Shown piece by piece: positions 1 through 5,429 of a stretch of 5,443 nt of DNA. A model generated the notes under the pieces. That model did no database searches and was not told the origin of the DNA. It saw nothing but the letters and a program-made list of their open reading frames with translations. Source of the stretch: an uncultured Finegoldia sp. (GTDB lineage: Bacteria > Bacillota > Clostridia > Tissierellales > Peptoniphilaceae); assembly GCF_947252345.1 (NCBI RefSeq), contig NZ_CAMXVC010000049.1:1-5443 (forward strand), given 5' to 3'. The translations under genes were made by a program, and so were the position numbers. Within the stretch, counting starts at the first letter, position 1. Each line of letters begins with the position of its first letter.

Positions 1-40
1 TGAACAACTGTCAGGATTTCTATTTTTTGCTTTTAAGTGG
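1..40. repeat. Left copy of exact 40-bp terminal direct repeat
   Basis: Bases 1-40 are identical, base for base and in the same orientation, to 5404-5443. The repeat holds the right arm of a terminator hairpin (TCAGGATTT), a T-rich run and the first bases of a GTGGTACCAC palindrome. Because both copies touch the window edges, the true repeat may be longer. It could be attL/attR of an integrated element, or the overlap between the two ends of a circular molecule or contig. The identity is certain; the meaning is inferred. Confidence 0.95.
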
Positions 41-55
41 TACCACCAGGAATCG
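37..55 (-). other. tRNA 3'-end-like segment (possible displaced att site)
   Basis: Read on the minus strand this segment fits the end of a tRNA gene: a T-loop remnant CGATT, a T-stem 3' strand CCTGG, a 7-nt acceptor strand TGGTACC and a discriminator A, with no encoded CCA. Upstream of CG the expected continuation (CCAGGTT) is replaced by unrelated AT-rich sequence, so only the 3' piece is present. It is followed in the tRNA direction by the terminator-bearing repeat. Such 3' fragments are the classic footprint of tyrosine-integrase insertion into a tRNA. The match is short and rests on shape, so chance is possible. GTGGTACCAC at 37-46 is also a perfect palindrome. Confidence 0.4.
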
Positions 56-83
56 TATTAAATTCACAAGTAGCTGTATATCA

Positions 84-203
84 TCACTTTTTAGAAACAG
101 CGCAAGAGTAATCTCCTCCTATTGCTCCACCGTTGGACTTCTGCGTTTTACGTGTCGTTGCAGCGGATGATTTCTTGGGGCAAAGGTAGGGAATTAGTTT
201 GAA
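84..203 (-). other. Open frame without start codon beyond the rhuM 3' end; possible remnant of a small peptide gene
   Basis: The minus strand is open from 203 to a TGA at 84-86, overlapping the last bases of rhuM in another frame. It reads as a basic Ser/Thr/Lys stretch (KKSSAATTRKTQKS), then a glycine-rich tail (NGGAIGGDYSCAVSKK). There is no ATG, GTG or TTG start in frame. A TAnnTTTG-like element (TACCTTTG, minus strand, 181-188) lies inside it, but I see no matching -33 box. It may be the 3' end of a truncated small-peptide gene or a chance frame. No family is recognised. The remaining sequence between 41 and 193 shows nothing else that I can support. Confidence 0.2.
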
Positions 204-1183
204 TTATTGTCTTTCAACTTCTTTATTTCTTTATCAAAATCACTTTCCAACAACTCCATTTCACGCTTGCGATAGATGTCAAACTCCTTTTCCGCTTTTT
301 CAATCGCCTGCTTATGTGAAATGTTCCCCTTGCCAATCAGAACTTTCCGTTTATGGGCAATAATTTGATTATCCAATGCTTCAATCCAATCTTTCATCGT
401 CATAGGATTCATTTCCAATGCTTGAAACTCCGCAAAATCCAAGAAACCTGAAACAAGCAGATTCAGCCGTTGGAGCTCAATCTCAGACAAATAGTTCTTG
501 GCTATCTTTACATCGTCTTTGGTCACATAGCTTCCCTTGAAGTTGGTCATTCCGACAAAAGGTTTTTCATTATCCACACGGTTGTATATGATTTCAGCAG
601 CCGTATTCTCGTGAACAGCATAATGCAGCTTGTTCTGCACTGTGGCAAAAAACATTTTTGTCATCTCGTCACGAGGGTCATAGTCTGTCGCAGTGGCATA
701 TATATCCGTTACTTGCTGGTAAAAGTTGCGCTCGCTACTGCGAATGTCCCTGATACGCTGCAAAAGCTCACGGAAATAGCGATTACCTCCTTGTTTCAAC
801 CGTTCATCATCCATAGCAAACCCTTTTTGGATATATTCGTGAAGTCGTTGGGTTGCCCAGCGACGGAAACGAGTAGCAACCTGCGACTGGACACGATACC
901 CCAAGGCTATAATCATATCAAGATTATAGTGGTCAATGTTACGTTTCACTTGACGATTGCCTTCCTGACGAACTAATAAGAATTTCTTATAAGTTCTATT
1001 CTCATCTAATTCTTTGTCTGCATATATATTGCGTATATGCATAGAGATATTCTCTTGTGTCGTACAGTATATATCCGCCAACTGTTTTTGTGTCAGCCAC
1101 AAGTCCTCATCGGCAAAACGCACGGACACACGGGTTATCTCATTATCGTCCTGATAGAGTATGATTTTATTTTCTTCATTCAT
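194..1183 (-). CDS. RhuM family protein (Virulence_RhuM domain)
   Basis: This 329-residue protein is a full-length member of the RhuM family, named after a gene on Salmonella pathogenicity island 3. Its biochemical role is not established; members recur in pathogenicity islands, mobile elements and defence loci. Visible family hallmarks are the helix-turn-helix-like block around residues 28-50 (LWLTQKQLADIY, then TQENISMHI), the segment IDHYNLDMIIALGYRV at about 83-98, and RFRRWAT at about 105-111, which resembles phage Bro-N/KilA-type DNA-binding modules. The C-terminus (about 290-325) is rich in charged residues and probably a coiled coil. The ATG lies 2 nt after the TAA of the KwaB-like gene, so co-transcription is likely. 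The gene looks less AT-rich than its three upstream partners, suggesting a separate acquisition. Stop is TAA. Family assignment is strong; any role as toxin, regulator or defence effector is inference. Confidence 0.9.
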   Translation of the reverse strand: MNEENKIILYQDDNEITRVSVRFADEDLWLTQKQLADIYCTTQENISMHIRNIYADKELDENRTYKKFLLVRQEGNRQVKRNIDHYNLDMIIALGYRVQSQVATRFRRWATQRLHEYIQKGFAMDDERLKQGGNRYFRELLQRIRDIRSSERNFYQQVTDIYATATDYDPRDEMTKMFFATVQNKLHYAVHENTAAEIIYNRVDNEKPFVGMTNFKGSYVTKDDVKIAKNYLSEIELQRLNLLVSGFLDFAEFQALEMNPMTMKDWIEALDNQIIAHKRKVLIGKGNISHKQAIEKAEKEFDIYRKREMELLESDFDKEIKKLKDNNSN

Positions 1184-1185
1184 AA

Positions 1186-2049
1186 TTAGTGATTATCTTT
1201 TTTCTTTGAATTTGAACGATAAAGCCTATCTGTAATTACACCCCTAAATATGTCCTCATTGAGAAACTCTAAAACACGGTTCAAATCCGCAACATTATTT
1301 GTTGGTAAAACCAATTCTTGATTTTCATTTATTTGGGCATTAACTCCGTATTTGTTTAATAGGCTTGTTTTTGTTCGAGATGCTTTTCTCATAAAAGTTG
1401 AAATATTGTCAGTGTTCGACAACAACTTTATAAGCCGACGCGTCTTTATGTTTGCTATATGCTTTATGCTTTCTGTATTTACATTAATTCCATCTATTGC
1501 TCCAAAGAATTCAATTTCAGCATTTGTAGCTTCTGTAACAAAATTTATTAGTGAGAATATTTGATTTGCGACTGTATAACTTTGGAAATACAGTTTTCCC
1601 TCCGTGTATAACGCATGAATCTTATCTTCGACAATAAAAGCAGAGTTATTCATTTTTGCAAATACATTTCCATACTCAAACTGCAAGACCATTTTGCGTT
1701 GTAACATATTTTTCTTATTAAAGACCTGAAAATAGAACTTTCCATCATCGTAATAAAAGATACTTTTAGGCATATCTTCATTTATATTATATTCGGACAT
1801 GTCAGCCTGATTATATGGTATACGAGCAAAATCTTCAGGTAAGTCATAATGCACGTACGTTATATTTTCCCCGTTCCGACTAACAATATTGCCATCGAAA
1901 ACATCTTCTTCTATACCTTCTGGTTTAAATATAGTCCCACCATTTATAAATAGGTTTTTAATCTCCGTAACGATCTCTTCTTGTAGAGGGATATGTTTTA
2001 CTGTGTTATCAGGCATCAATGCATAAAAATGGCTCATATTATTTTTCAT
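1186..2049 (-). CDS. KwaB-like protein (DUF4868 type), Kiwa-like defence component
   Basis: This 287-residue soluble protein resembles the DUF4868/KwaB family. KwaB is the cytoplasmic partner of KwaA in Kiwa anti-phage defence and has been reported to bind DNA. The matches are by pattern: the central segment AFIVEDKIHALYTEGKLYF (about 137-155) fits the family's 'D-K-I/L-x-A-x-x-x-x-G-K-L-Y-F' element, and the C-terminal block VLEFLNEDIFRGVITDRLY (about 259-277) followed by SNSKKK fits its characteristic ending. No nuclease motif or membrane segment is apparent. The gene overlaps the end of the membrane-protein gene by 11 nt; an alternative ATG at codon 5 sits one nucleotide after that gene's TAA. 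Both starts suggest translational coupling. It is divergent from the classical proteobacterial KwaB, so orthology needs a profile search or structure comparison. Confidence 0.72.
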   Translation of the reverse strand: MKNNMSHFYALMPDNTVKHIPLQEEIVTEIKNLFINGGTIFKPEGIEEDVFDGNIVSRNGENITYVHYDLPEDFARIPYNQADMSEYNINEDMPKSIFYYDDGKFYFQVFNKKNMLQRKMVLQFEYGNVFAKMNNSAFIVEDKIHALYTEGKLYFQSYTVANQIFSLINFVTEATNAEIEFFGAIDGINVNTESIKHIANIKTRRLIKLLSNTDNISTFMRKASRTKTSLLNKYGVNAQINENQELVLPTNNVADLNRVLEFLNEDIFRGVITDRLYRSNSKKKDNH

Positions 2050-2629
2050 TAATGATTAAACCCGTATAATCTGTCACTTCAATAAATTTTTTAATCTCAT
2101 TCTTATTTCTTATACATTTTCTAGAAAGCAGGATATAGGTGTTTTCTTCTGTATATACTTCATAATAGCGATACCCCCATATTGAACAAAGTAAATTGTA
2201 ATTGTTGTTATTATAACTTGCAATCGCTATAAAACAGCATTGAAGTATTATGCAAACAAATAATACCACAAAATCAAGTTTGTCGGCAAATATTGTCAAC
2301 CAAGGGATTATAGATGAAATCACCTGCTCCGCACTGTTCAGAGATAAATTTGAATAAGATTTCACTTGAATAGTTTTTCCTTCCTTGTGTTTATTAGATT
2401 TTTTACAAAGAAAAATTTTGATGCCTATAAGGCATATTAACGTAAATCCAAAACTGATATTGATGCCCCACCATTCAAAACTAGTAGGGAATATCCTATT
2501 TTCTAGCGTTTCATCCCAAAATCGAAAATAATTCGAACTATCCTTAATGACACCTATTAATCCTAGTGATAAAAATGTTGGTGCTGTTACCGTGGCGGTG
2601 AACAAAAATTTAGAATCAAAACTTACCAT
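2039..2629 (-). CDS. KwaA-like multi-span membrane protein, Kiwa-like defence component
   Basis: This 196-residue protein has about four hydrophobic segments: roughly residues 9-28, 55-75, 102-115 and 118-138. After the last comes a soluble tail with GYRYYEV (152-158) and YILLSRKCIR (165-174), ending in a basic stretch. Size, membrane layout and the 'GYRxYEV...TYxLLSrK' tail match my knowledge of KwaA, the inner-membrane subunit of Kiwa reported to sense phage infection at the membrane and to act with KwaB. The KwaB-like gene follows with an 11-nt overlap, as expected for an obligate pair. The start ATG is 7 nt after the ATPase stop. There is no cleavable signal peptide; the first segment looks like an anchor. 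It could be another small phage-exclusion membrane protein, but the neighbouring DUF4868-type gene supports KwaA. Confidence 0.68.
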   Translation of the reverse strand: MVSFDSKFLFTATVTAPTFLSLGLIGVIKDSSNYFRFWDETLENRIFPTSFEWWGINISFGFTLICLIGIKIFLCKKSNKHKEGKTIQVKSYSNLSLNSAEQVISSIIPWLTIFADKLDFVVLFVCIILQCCFIAIASYNNNNYNLLCSIWGYRYYEVYTEENTYILLSRKCIRNKNEIKKFIEVTDYTGLIINEK

Positions 2630-2636
2630 CGGAAGA

Positions 2637-4013
2637 TTATTTTAAAGATAAAAATAATTTACTTATCTCCTCTTCTGCCTCAAATATGGGGGTTGCTCCG
2701 TACTCGCCATTGAGATAGCTGTTTTGAAGCATTTTATCAAAACGCACATTATATAAATTATCCATTCTTCCAAATGAACTGATACCGTTATTATCTTTTC
2801 TCATCAACCATATTTCATCCCTCCTGAATATCGTTTGATCCATTAAAGAACTTTCATGAGTGGTGAAAATCAGTTGACTAGAAATATCTTTTGAATACTT
2901 GTAAAATAATAAAATTATTTGCTTAATAAGTGATGGATGCAAGCTACGTTCCATTTCATCAACAACAAAGACTTTCCCTCCTTGAATCAAATCCAAAATA
3001 AGTGGAATATAATCAAACAAACGTTTTGTGCCATCACTCTCATCGCCAAGCGAAAAAAGCTCGACATCAGCTTCATCCATCTTTTTATGTACTGTCATCA
3101 ATTTCTTAGCCTTAATTTCACCATCAATCAAGTTGATTAAATACAAGTTGTCGTCAAATCTTAATGCTCCAAATGCTTCATCTGTGTTAGATTTTGACAG
3201 ATCTGCTTTTATTGCACGTTGTAAATCTTGTGGAATACCAAGTTTTTCAAATTTCACTTCTATTAATTTTACACCATCAACGCCAGTATTGAAATATCTT
3301 AAGAATGCCCCAAAACCACGTTTTAAATCATTATCATCAGCAGCTTTAAGTAATACACCTTGCTTATACGGAGTATCAGGGAATATAATTTTAAGAGAAT
3401 TTACGAACCAGTCGATAACAGAATCCAAATCTTTAATATTTGATACGTTCTCATGAATGTTACGACTCATGACTTCATGAAGAAACAATTGTTTTTGTGG
3501 TGTCGCTTTTGCAAGAAATGACAAGAATTGTGATTCTTCCTCTTTTGGATTGAGCTTAAGAAGATATGAAATATCAAAATCGGATTTTTCTGTATTTCTT
3601 TGAAAAATAACACATTCTTTATTTTTGTTTATTTGCTTAAGCCATTCTAAACTTATTTGTTCTGCATTGTAGCTAAAGCCATATTCATATTTTTTGTTTC
3701 CACAAAGTATATGATAAATAATGGTTGTATCTTTTTTCTTATTTTCCGAGCTTAAACGAAAGGGGTAGAAATCTATTAAATCATCTGTACGAGTACCTCT
3801 TAAAACAAGTTTTTTACCTAACTCTATCGCCTTGACAAAATTACTCTTTCCGCCAGCATTTGCTCCAAATACTGCCGCTGATTTCAGCACCCACTGCCCT
3901 TTAGTTGGCTCCGTTTTATGCTCCTTTTTCAAAGAACCTTTGCTTGGCTGAAGGAGTAATATTTCTTTATCCTTAAAGGATAGAAAATTTTCTATTGTGA
4001 ACTGTTGTAGCAT
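2637..4013 (-). CDS. AAA15/RloA-like ABC-type ATPase (SMC/OLD-like), first gene of the defence operon
   Basis: This 458-residue ATPase has an SMC/ABC-type head with every catalytic element present. The N-terminus (FTIENFLSFKD, 5-15) is the usual opening of this family. Walker A is GANAGGKS at 50-57, a signature-like SLGDESDGTKRL lies at 321-332, Walker B is VFVVDE at 348-353 with D-loop RSLHP, and the switch histidine is in TTHE (H386). The tail motif YLNGEYGATP (about 433-442) is typical of AAA15 proteins such as RloA/AbiLi-type abortive-infection ATPases. No TOPRIM or other nuclease domain follows, so an effector is expected in trans. The usual RloB-type partner is absent; the next genes are KwaA- and KwaB-like, 7 nt downstream. 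The start is the only sensible ATG and lies about 32 nt from the TAnnTTTG promoter. ATPase identity is strong; the target and trigger are unknown. Confidence 0.9.
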   Translation of the reverse strand: MLQQFTIENFLSFKDKEILLLQPSKGSLKKEHKTEPTKGQWVLKSAAVFGANAGGKSNFVKAIELGKKLVLRGTRTDDLIDFYPFRLSSENKKKDTTIIYHILCGNKKYEYGFSYNAEQISLEWLKQINKNKECVIFQRNTEKSDFDISYLLKLNPKEEESQFLSFLAKATPQKQLFLHEVMSRNIHENVSNIKDLDSVIDWFVNSLKIIFPDTPYKQGVLLKAADDNDLKRGFGAFLRYFNTGVDGVKLIEVKFEKLGIPQDLQRAIKADLSKSNTDEAFGALRFDDNLYLINLIDGEIKAKKLMTVHKKMDEADVELFSLGDESDGTKRLFDYIPLILDLIQGGKVFVVDEMERSLHPSLIKQIILLFYKYSKDISSQLIFTTHESSLMDQTIFRRDEIWLMRKDNNGISSFGRMDNLYNVRFDKMLQNSYLNGEYGATPIFEAEEEISKLFLSLK

Positions 4014-4044
4014 AAGTATTGACTAAATAAGTTGTTTAATGGTG

Positions 4045-4075
4045 CAAATATAGTGATATATTCTCATTTACACAA
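4045..4075 (-). promoter_or_regulatory. Promoter of the ATPase-kwaA-kwaB-rhuM operon
   Basis: On the minus strand TATATTTG (4045-4052) matches the Bacteroidota -7 consensus TAnnTTTG exactly. A TTG (4073-4075), the core of the -33 box, lies 20 nt upstream, which is the expected spacing. Transcription would start about 4038, giving a leader of roughly 25 nt before the ATG at 4013. No other promoter of this quality is seen between the four genes, supporting one transcript. Confidence 0.7.
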
Positions 4076-4107
4076 TACATTTCGGATATATCTATGGTAT
4101 ATAATTG

Positions 4108-4134
4108 TCAAAATGTGATTTTTTCTCATTTTGA
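4108..4134. promoter_or_regulatory. Inverted repeat between divergent promoters; candidate operator
   Basis: TCAAAATG (4108-4115) and CATTTTGA (4127-4134) are a perfect 8-bp inverted repeat separated by 11 bp, about two helical turns between half-site centres. It lies between the leftward operon promoter and the rightward promoter at 4158, close to where the latter's -33 box should be. The layout fits a dimeric repressor site, but the region is very AT-rich and no dedicated regulator gene is present other than possibly RhuM. A second, weaker pair is GATATAT (4055-4061) with ATATATC (4086-4092). Confidence 0.35.
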
Positions 4135-4157
4135 TTACTTGATACAGAAAAAGTTTG

Positions 4158-4165
4158 TATATTTG
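4158..4165 (+). promoter_or_regulatory. Rightward TAnnTTTG promoter of the broken small gene
   Basis: TATATTTG followed by C is an exact -7 element and identical in core to the leftward operon promoter. The best upstream TTTG (4130-4133) is 24 nt away, a little far, and overlaps the candidate operator. Transcription from about 4172 gives a leader of about 50 nt containing a small CTGG/CCAG hairpin (4190-4205) before the ATG at 4225. Confidence 0.5.
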
Positions 4166-4224
4166 CACCGTCAATTCGAAATTAAGACCCTGGCTAATGG
4201 ACCAGAGAGTTGGCTATCTTTATT

Positions 4225-4461
4225 ATGAGTGATTTTTACTATGTAAACAAAATTGCATAACCTACGGGTGAGCATGAAGTCCATGCATCAAGTTGTAGGT
4301 ATTTGCCATCGGCAGAAAATCGAATTTGTTTGGGTTTCTTTGCAAATGGTAGAGAGGCTGTAAGAAAGGCGAAGAAGCACTACTTTATTTCTCCTATTCT
4401 GCCGTTCTGTCAATCGTCAATCATTCCTTTCAAAGTCAGGACTTCCTTTATGTGTTGTTGA
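4225..4461 (+). pseudogene. Broken small Bacteroidales protein (HEVH...C type): premature TAA and lost C-terminus
   Basis: From ATG 4225 the frame reads MSDFYYVNKIA, then TAA at 4258-4260. It continues in the same frame as PTGEHEVHASSCRYLP, then AENRICLGFF, then NGREAVRKAKKHY up to about 4383. I recognise this as a small conserved protein, about 55-70 residues, common in Bacteroidales: an N-terminal YYVN, a GxHEVHxxxC block, LPxxENRxxLG, a DAVREAKK-like helix and a cysteine-rich tail. At the TAA the family usually has Gln before P/N-x-G, so CAA to TAA is the simplest origin. The usual cysteine-rich end is missing: after KKHY the frame runs into sequence antisense to the restriction-gene end and stops at 4459-4461. 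Function of the family is unknown; paired His/Cys suggest metal binding. TAA is a genuine stop elsewhere in the window, so recoding is unlikely. Confidence 0.6.
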
Positions 4462-5201
4462 TTCTTATCATTCATATCGAAAAGCGTATAAAGTTGGGCA
4501 TTCACATCACCGTTGTAATCAATAATGCCATTGGCATCGGAGTAGTCCAATAAATCCGGAACTTTCTTTGCTAAAGAGGTCAAGGATTCGTCTGTGAGCA
4601 GAAAGGCGAAGCGGATAATCTCACTTGTAGCATATTTGAAGAAGTTCTGGGCTTCTTGCTCTGTTGCGAATGTTTTCAGTGCTACACGAGAACGACCAAA
4701 TGCGCTATGATTATCTACAATAGCGATTTGATTGCTACGTTTTTGTCCTCCGGCATTGGCGCTTGATACAATGACTTTCCACCTGTTCAAATGTTCAAGT
4801 CCGGTTGTAATAACGTCTTTACTAGCTACATACCAACGTGCTCTTCCACTCTTGCCAGCTTTATCATTGGTGAAAAGTTTGATTTCTAATTCTGGGTCAC
4901 AATAATCACCTTCGTTATATTCTCTTACAAGTGTAGGATTTCGTTCCACAAAATCGCTTTCTATAGAAAACAATTTCTGAGACAAGACAGAATCGTGTAA
5001 AGTGTTGTATTTTCCTATGATGACATCTAAACAAGAAACTATTTCATTATCAAGAGGATTCAATGGGAATAAATCTTCTTTTGGATTATCAGCATAAACC
5101 GTTATATCTTTTCCGTTTTTAGAATAGATGTATTTAAACCCATTACTTTCTTTATGTGTGTCTTTCATCACAATGGATAAGCCATCAGCAATACCAACTT
5201 C
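4410..5201 (-). pseudogene. 5'-truncated C-terminal part of an Eco57I-like adenine methylase/restriction enzyme (target-recognition region)
   Basis: The frame is open from 5201 to the TGA at 4410. Recognisable residues begin before the first possible start (GTG 5171, ATG 5168): EVGIADGLSIVMKD, then GFKYIYSKNGKD and LFPLNPLDNEIV. This is the region after the catalytic domain in Eco57I-type Class I adenine methylases and restriction-methylase fusions. Further on, GRARWYVASKD, the block NRWKVIVSSANAGG, TFATEQEAQNFFKYATSE and the ending VNAQLYTLFDMNDK fit their target-recognition domain. The methylase motifs (the NPPY type and the SAM-binding site) are absent, so the piece cannot methylate on its own. 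At about 5200 it joins insertion-sequence DNA. If translated from ATG 5168 (252 residues), which overlaps the stop of the truncated transposase frame, it might make a stand-alone recognition domain, but decay is more likely. Confidence 0.65.
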
Positions 5202-5284
5202 TTACTCTCTTGGATATCTATCACATCAAAATAATCTGCGAGTATCTCTGAAAAGATACAACGCAACAATTGCTCGGTCTTCAT
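5168..5284 (-). pseudogene. Truncated N-terminal transposase orf (ISAon1/ISL3-like)
   Basis: ATG 5284 opens a 38-codon frame ending at TGA 5168-5170. Its first ~27 residues (MKTEQLLRCIFSE, then ILADYFDVIDIQES) resemble the start of the N-terminal region protein of ISAon1-type transposases, where an L-L-x-x-[IL]-[FL] helix precedes '[IL]LxYFDV'. The rest (KKLVLLMAYPL) reads restriction-gene DNA out of frame, placing the breakpoint near 5200. Its TGA shares its A with the ATG at 5168 of the restriction-gene fragment. Assignment is from memory of the family over a short stretch. Confidence 0.5.
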
Positions 5285-5288
5285 GATG

Positions 5289-5296
5289 CAAAGATA
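5289..5296 (-). promoter_or_regulatory. TAnnTTTG promoter element in the IS remnant
   Basis: TATCTTTG on the minus strand matches the Bacteroidota -7 consensus and ends only 4 nt before the ATG at 5284, so a transcript would be nearly leaderless. No convincing TTTG -33 box sits 19-21 nt upstream. It could drive the truncated transposase frame and read through into the methylase fragment. Confidence 0.4.
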
Positions 5297-5342
5297 ACAA
5301 ATACTTATGAAATTATGTGCATGAGGAGAGAGGGGTGCAACA

Positions 5343-5370
5343 GGGTTTTACGACTGACCCGAAAGAGCTC
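5343..5370 (-). repeat. Candidate IS terminal inverted repeat
   Basis: On the minus strand this reads GAGCTCTTTCGGGTCAGTCG followed by TAAAACCC. The opening resembles the G-x-CTCTTTCGG-type ends of ISL3-family elements, and it lies about 60 bp outside the transposase-like start, where an IS end should be. It can also fold (GGGT/ACCC inside GGGTG/CACCC). The match is from memory, with no second copy here. Confidence 0.35.
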
Positions 5371-5392
5371 CACACCCTTATTCTATTAGCAC

Positions 5393-5429
5393 AAAAAAAA
5401 TCCTGAACAACTGTCAGGATTTCTATTTT
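5393..5429. terminator. Bidirectional Rho-independent terminator
   Basis: A perfect 9-bp stem, AAATCCTGA (5398-5406) and TCAGGATTT (5414-5422), encloses a 7-nt loop. It has eight A bases (5393-5400) on its left and CTATTTTTT on its right, so it can terminate transcripts from either strand. The right arm and loop are repeated at 1-19. If position 1 is preceded by TCC and an A-run, as on a circular molecule or in a full repeat, the same terminator would end the rhuM-distal transcript of the defence operon. Confidence 0.8.

Larger units (their letters stand above)
5201..5371 (-). mobile_element. Left-end remnant of an ISAon1/ISL3-like insertion sequence
   Basis: On the minus strand the remnant would start with a terminal repeat near 5370 (GAGCTCTTTCGGGTCAGTCG...), run through a promoter (5289-5296) and enter the truncated transposase frame at 5284. 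The distal transposase and second terminal repeat are gone, and I find no other copy of the end in the window, so target-site duplication cannot be checked. The leftward break near 5200 joins it directly to the methylase fragment, as expected from an adjacent deletion or recombination after insertion. Confidence 0.45.

Noticed and set aside
470..976. Long forward-strand open frame inside rhuM
   Set aside because: It is an antisense shadow of a strongly recognisable gene, with no family resemblance and no promoter.
1352..1564. Forward-strand open frame opposite the KwaB-like gene
   Set aside because: Antisense shadow of a real gene; hydrophobic content follows from the complement of its codons.
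2937..3456. Two overlapping forward-strand open frames opposite the ATPase gene
   Set aside because: Low-complexity antisense shadows (Ser-rich) of a gene with intact ATPase motifs.
4258..4260. TAA read as glutamine (alternative genetic code or recoding) in the small gene
   Set aside because: TAA ends rhuM and the KwaA- and KwaB-like genes in this window, and the small gene has also lost its C-terminal tail, so simple decay is the better explanation.
4261..4404. Structured non-coding RNA (hairpins ACCTAC/GTAGGT around GCATG/CATGC, and CGGCAGAA 4310-4317 with TTCTGCCG 4397-4404), possibly a retron or guide RNA
   Set aside because: The same stretch reads in one frame, across a single TAA, as a recognisable small Bacteroidales protein, and there is no reverse transcriptase or RNA-guided nuclease nearby. 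The pairings are probably chance.
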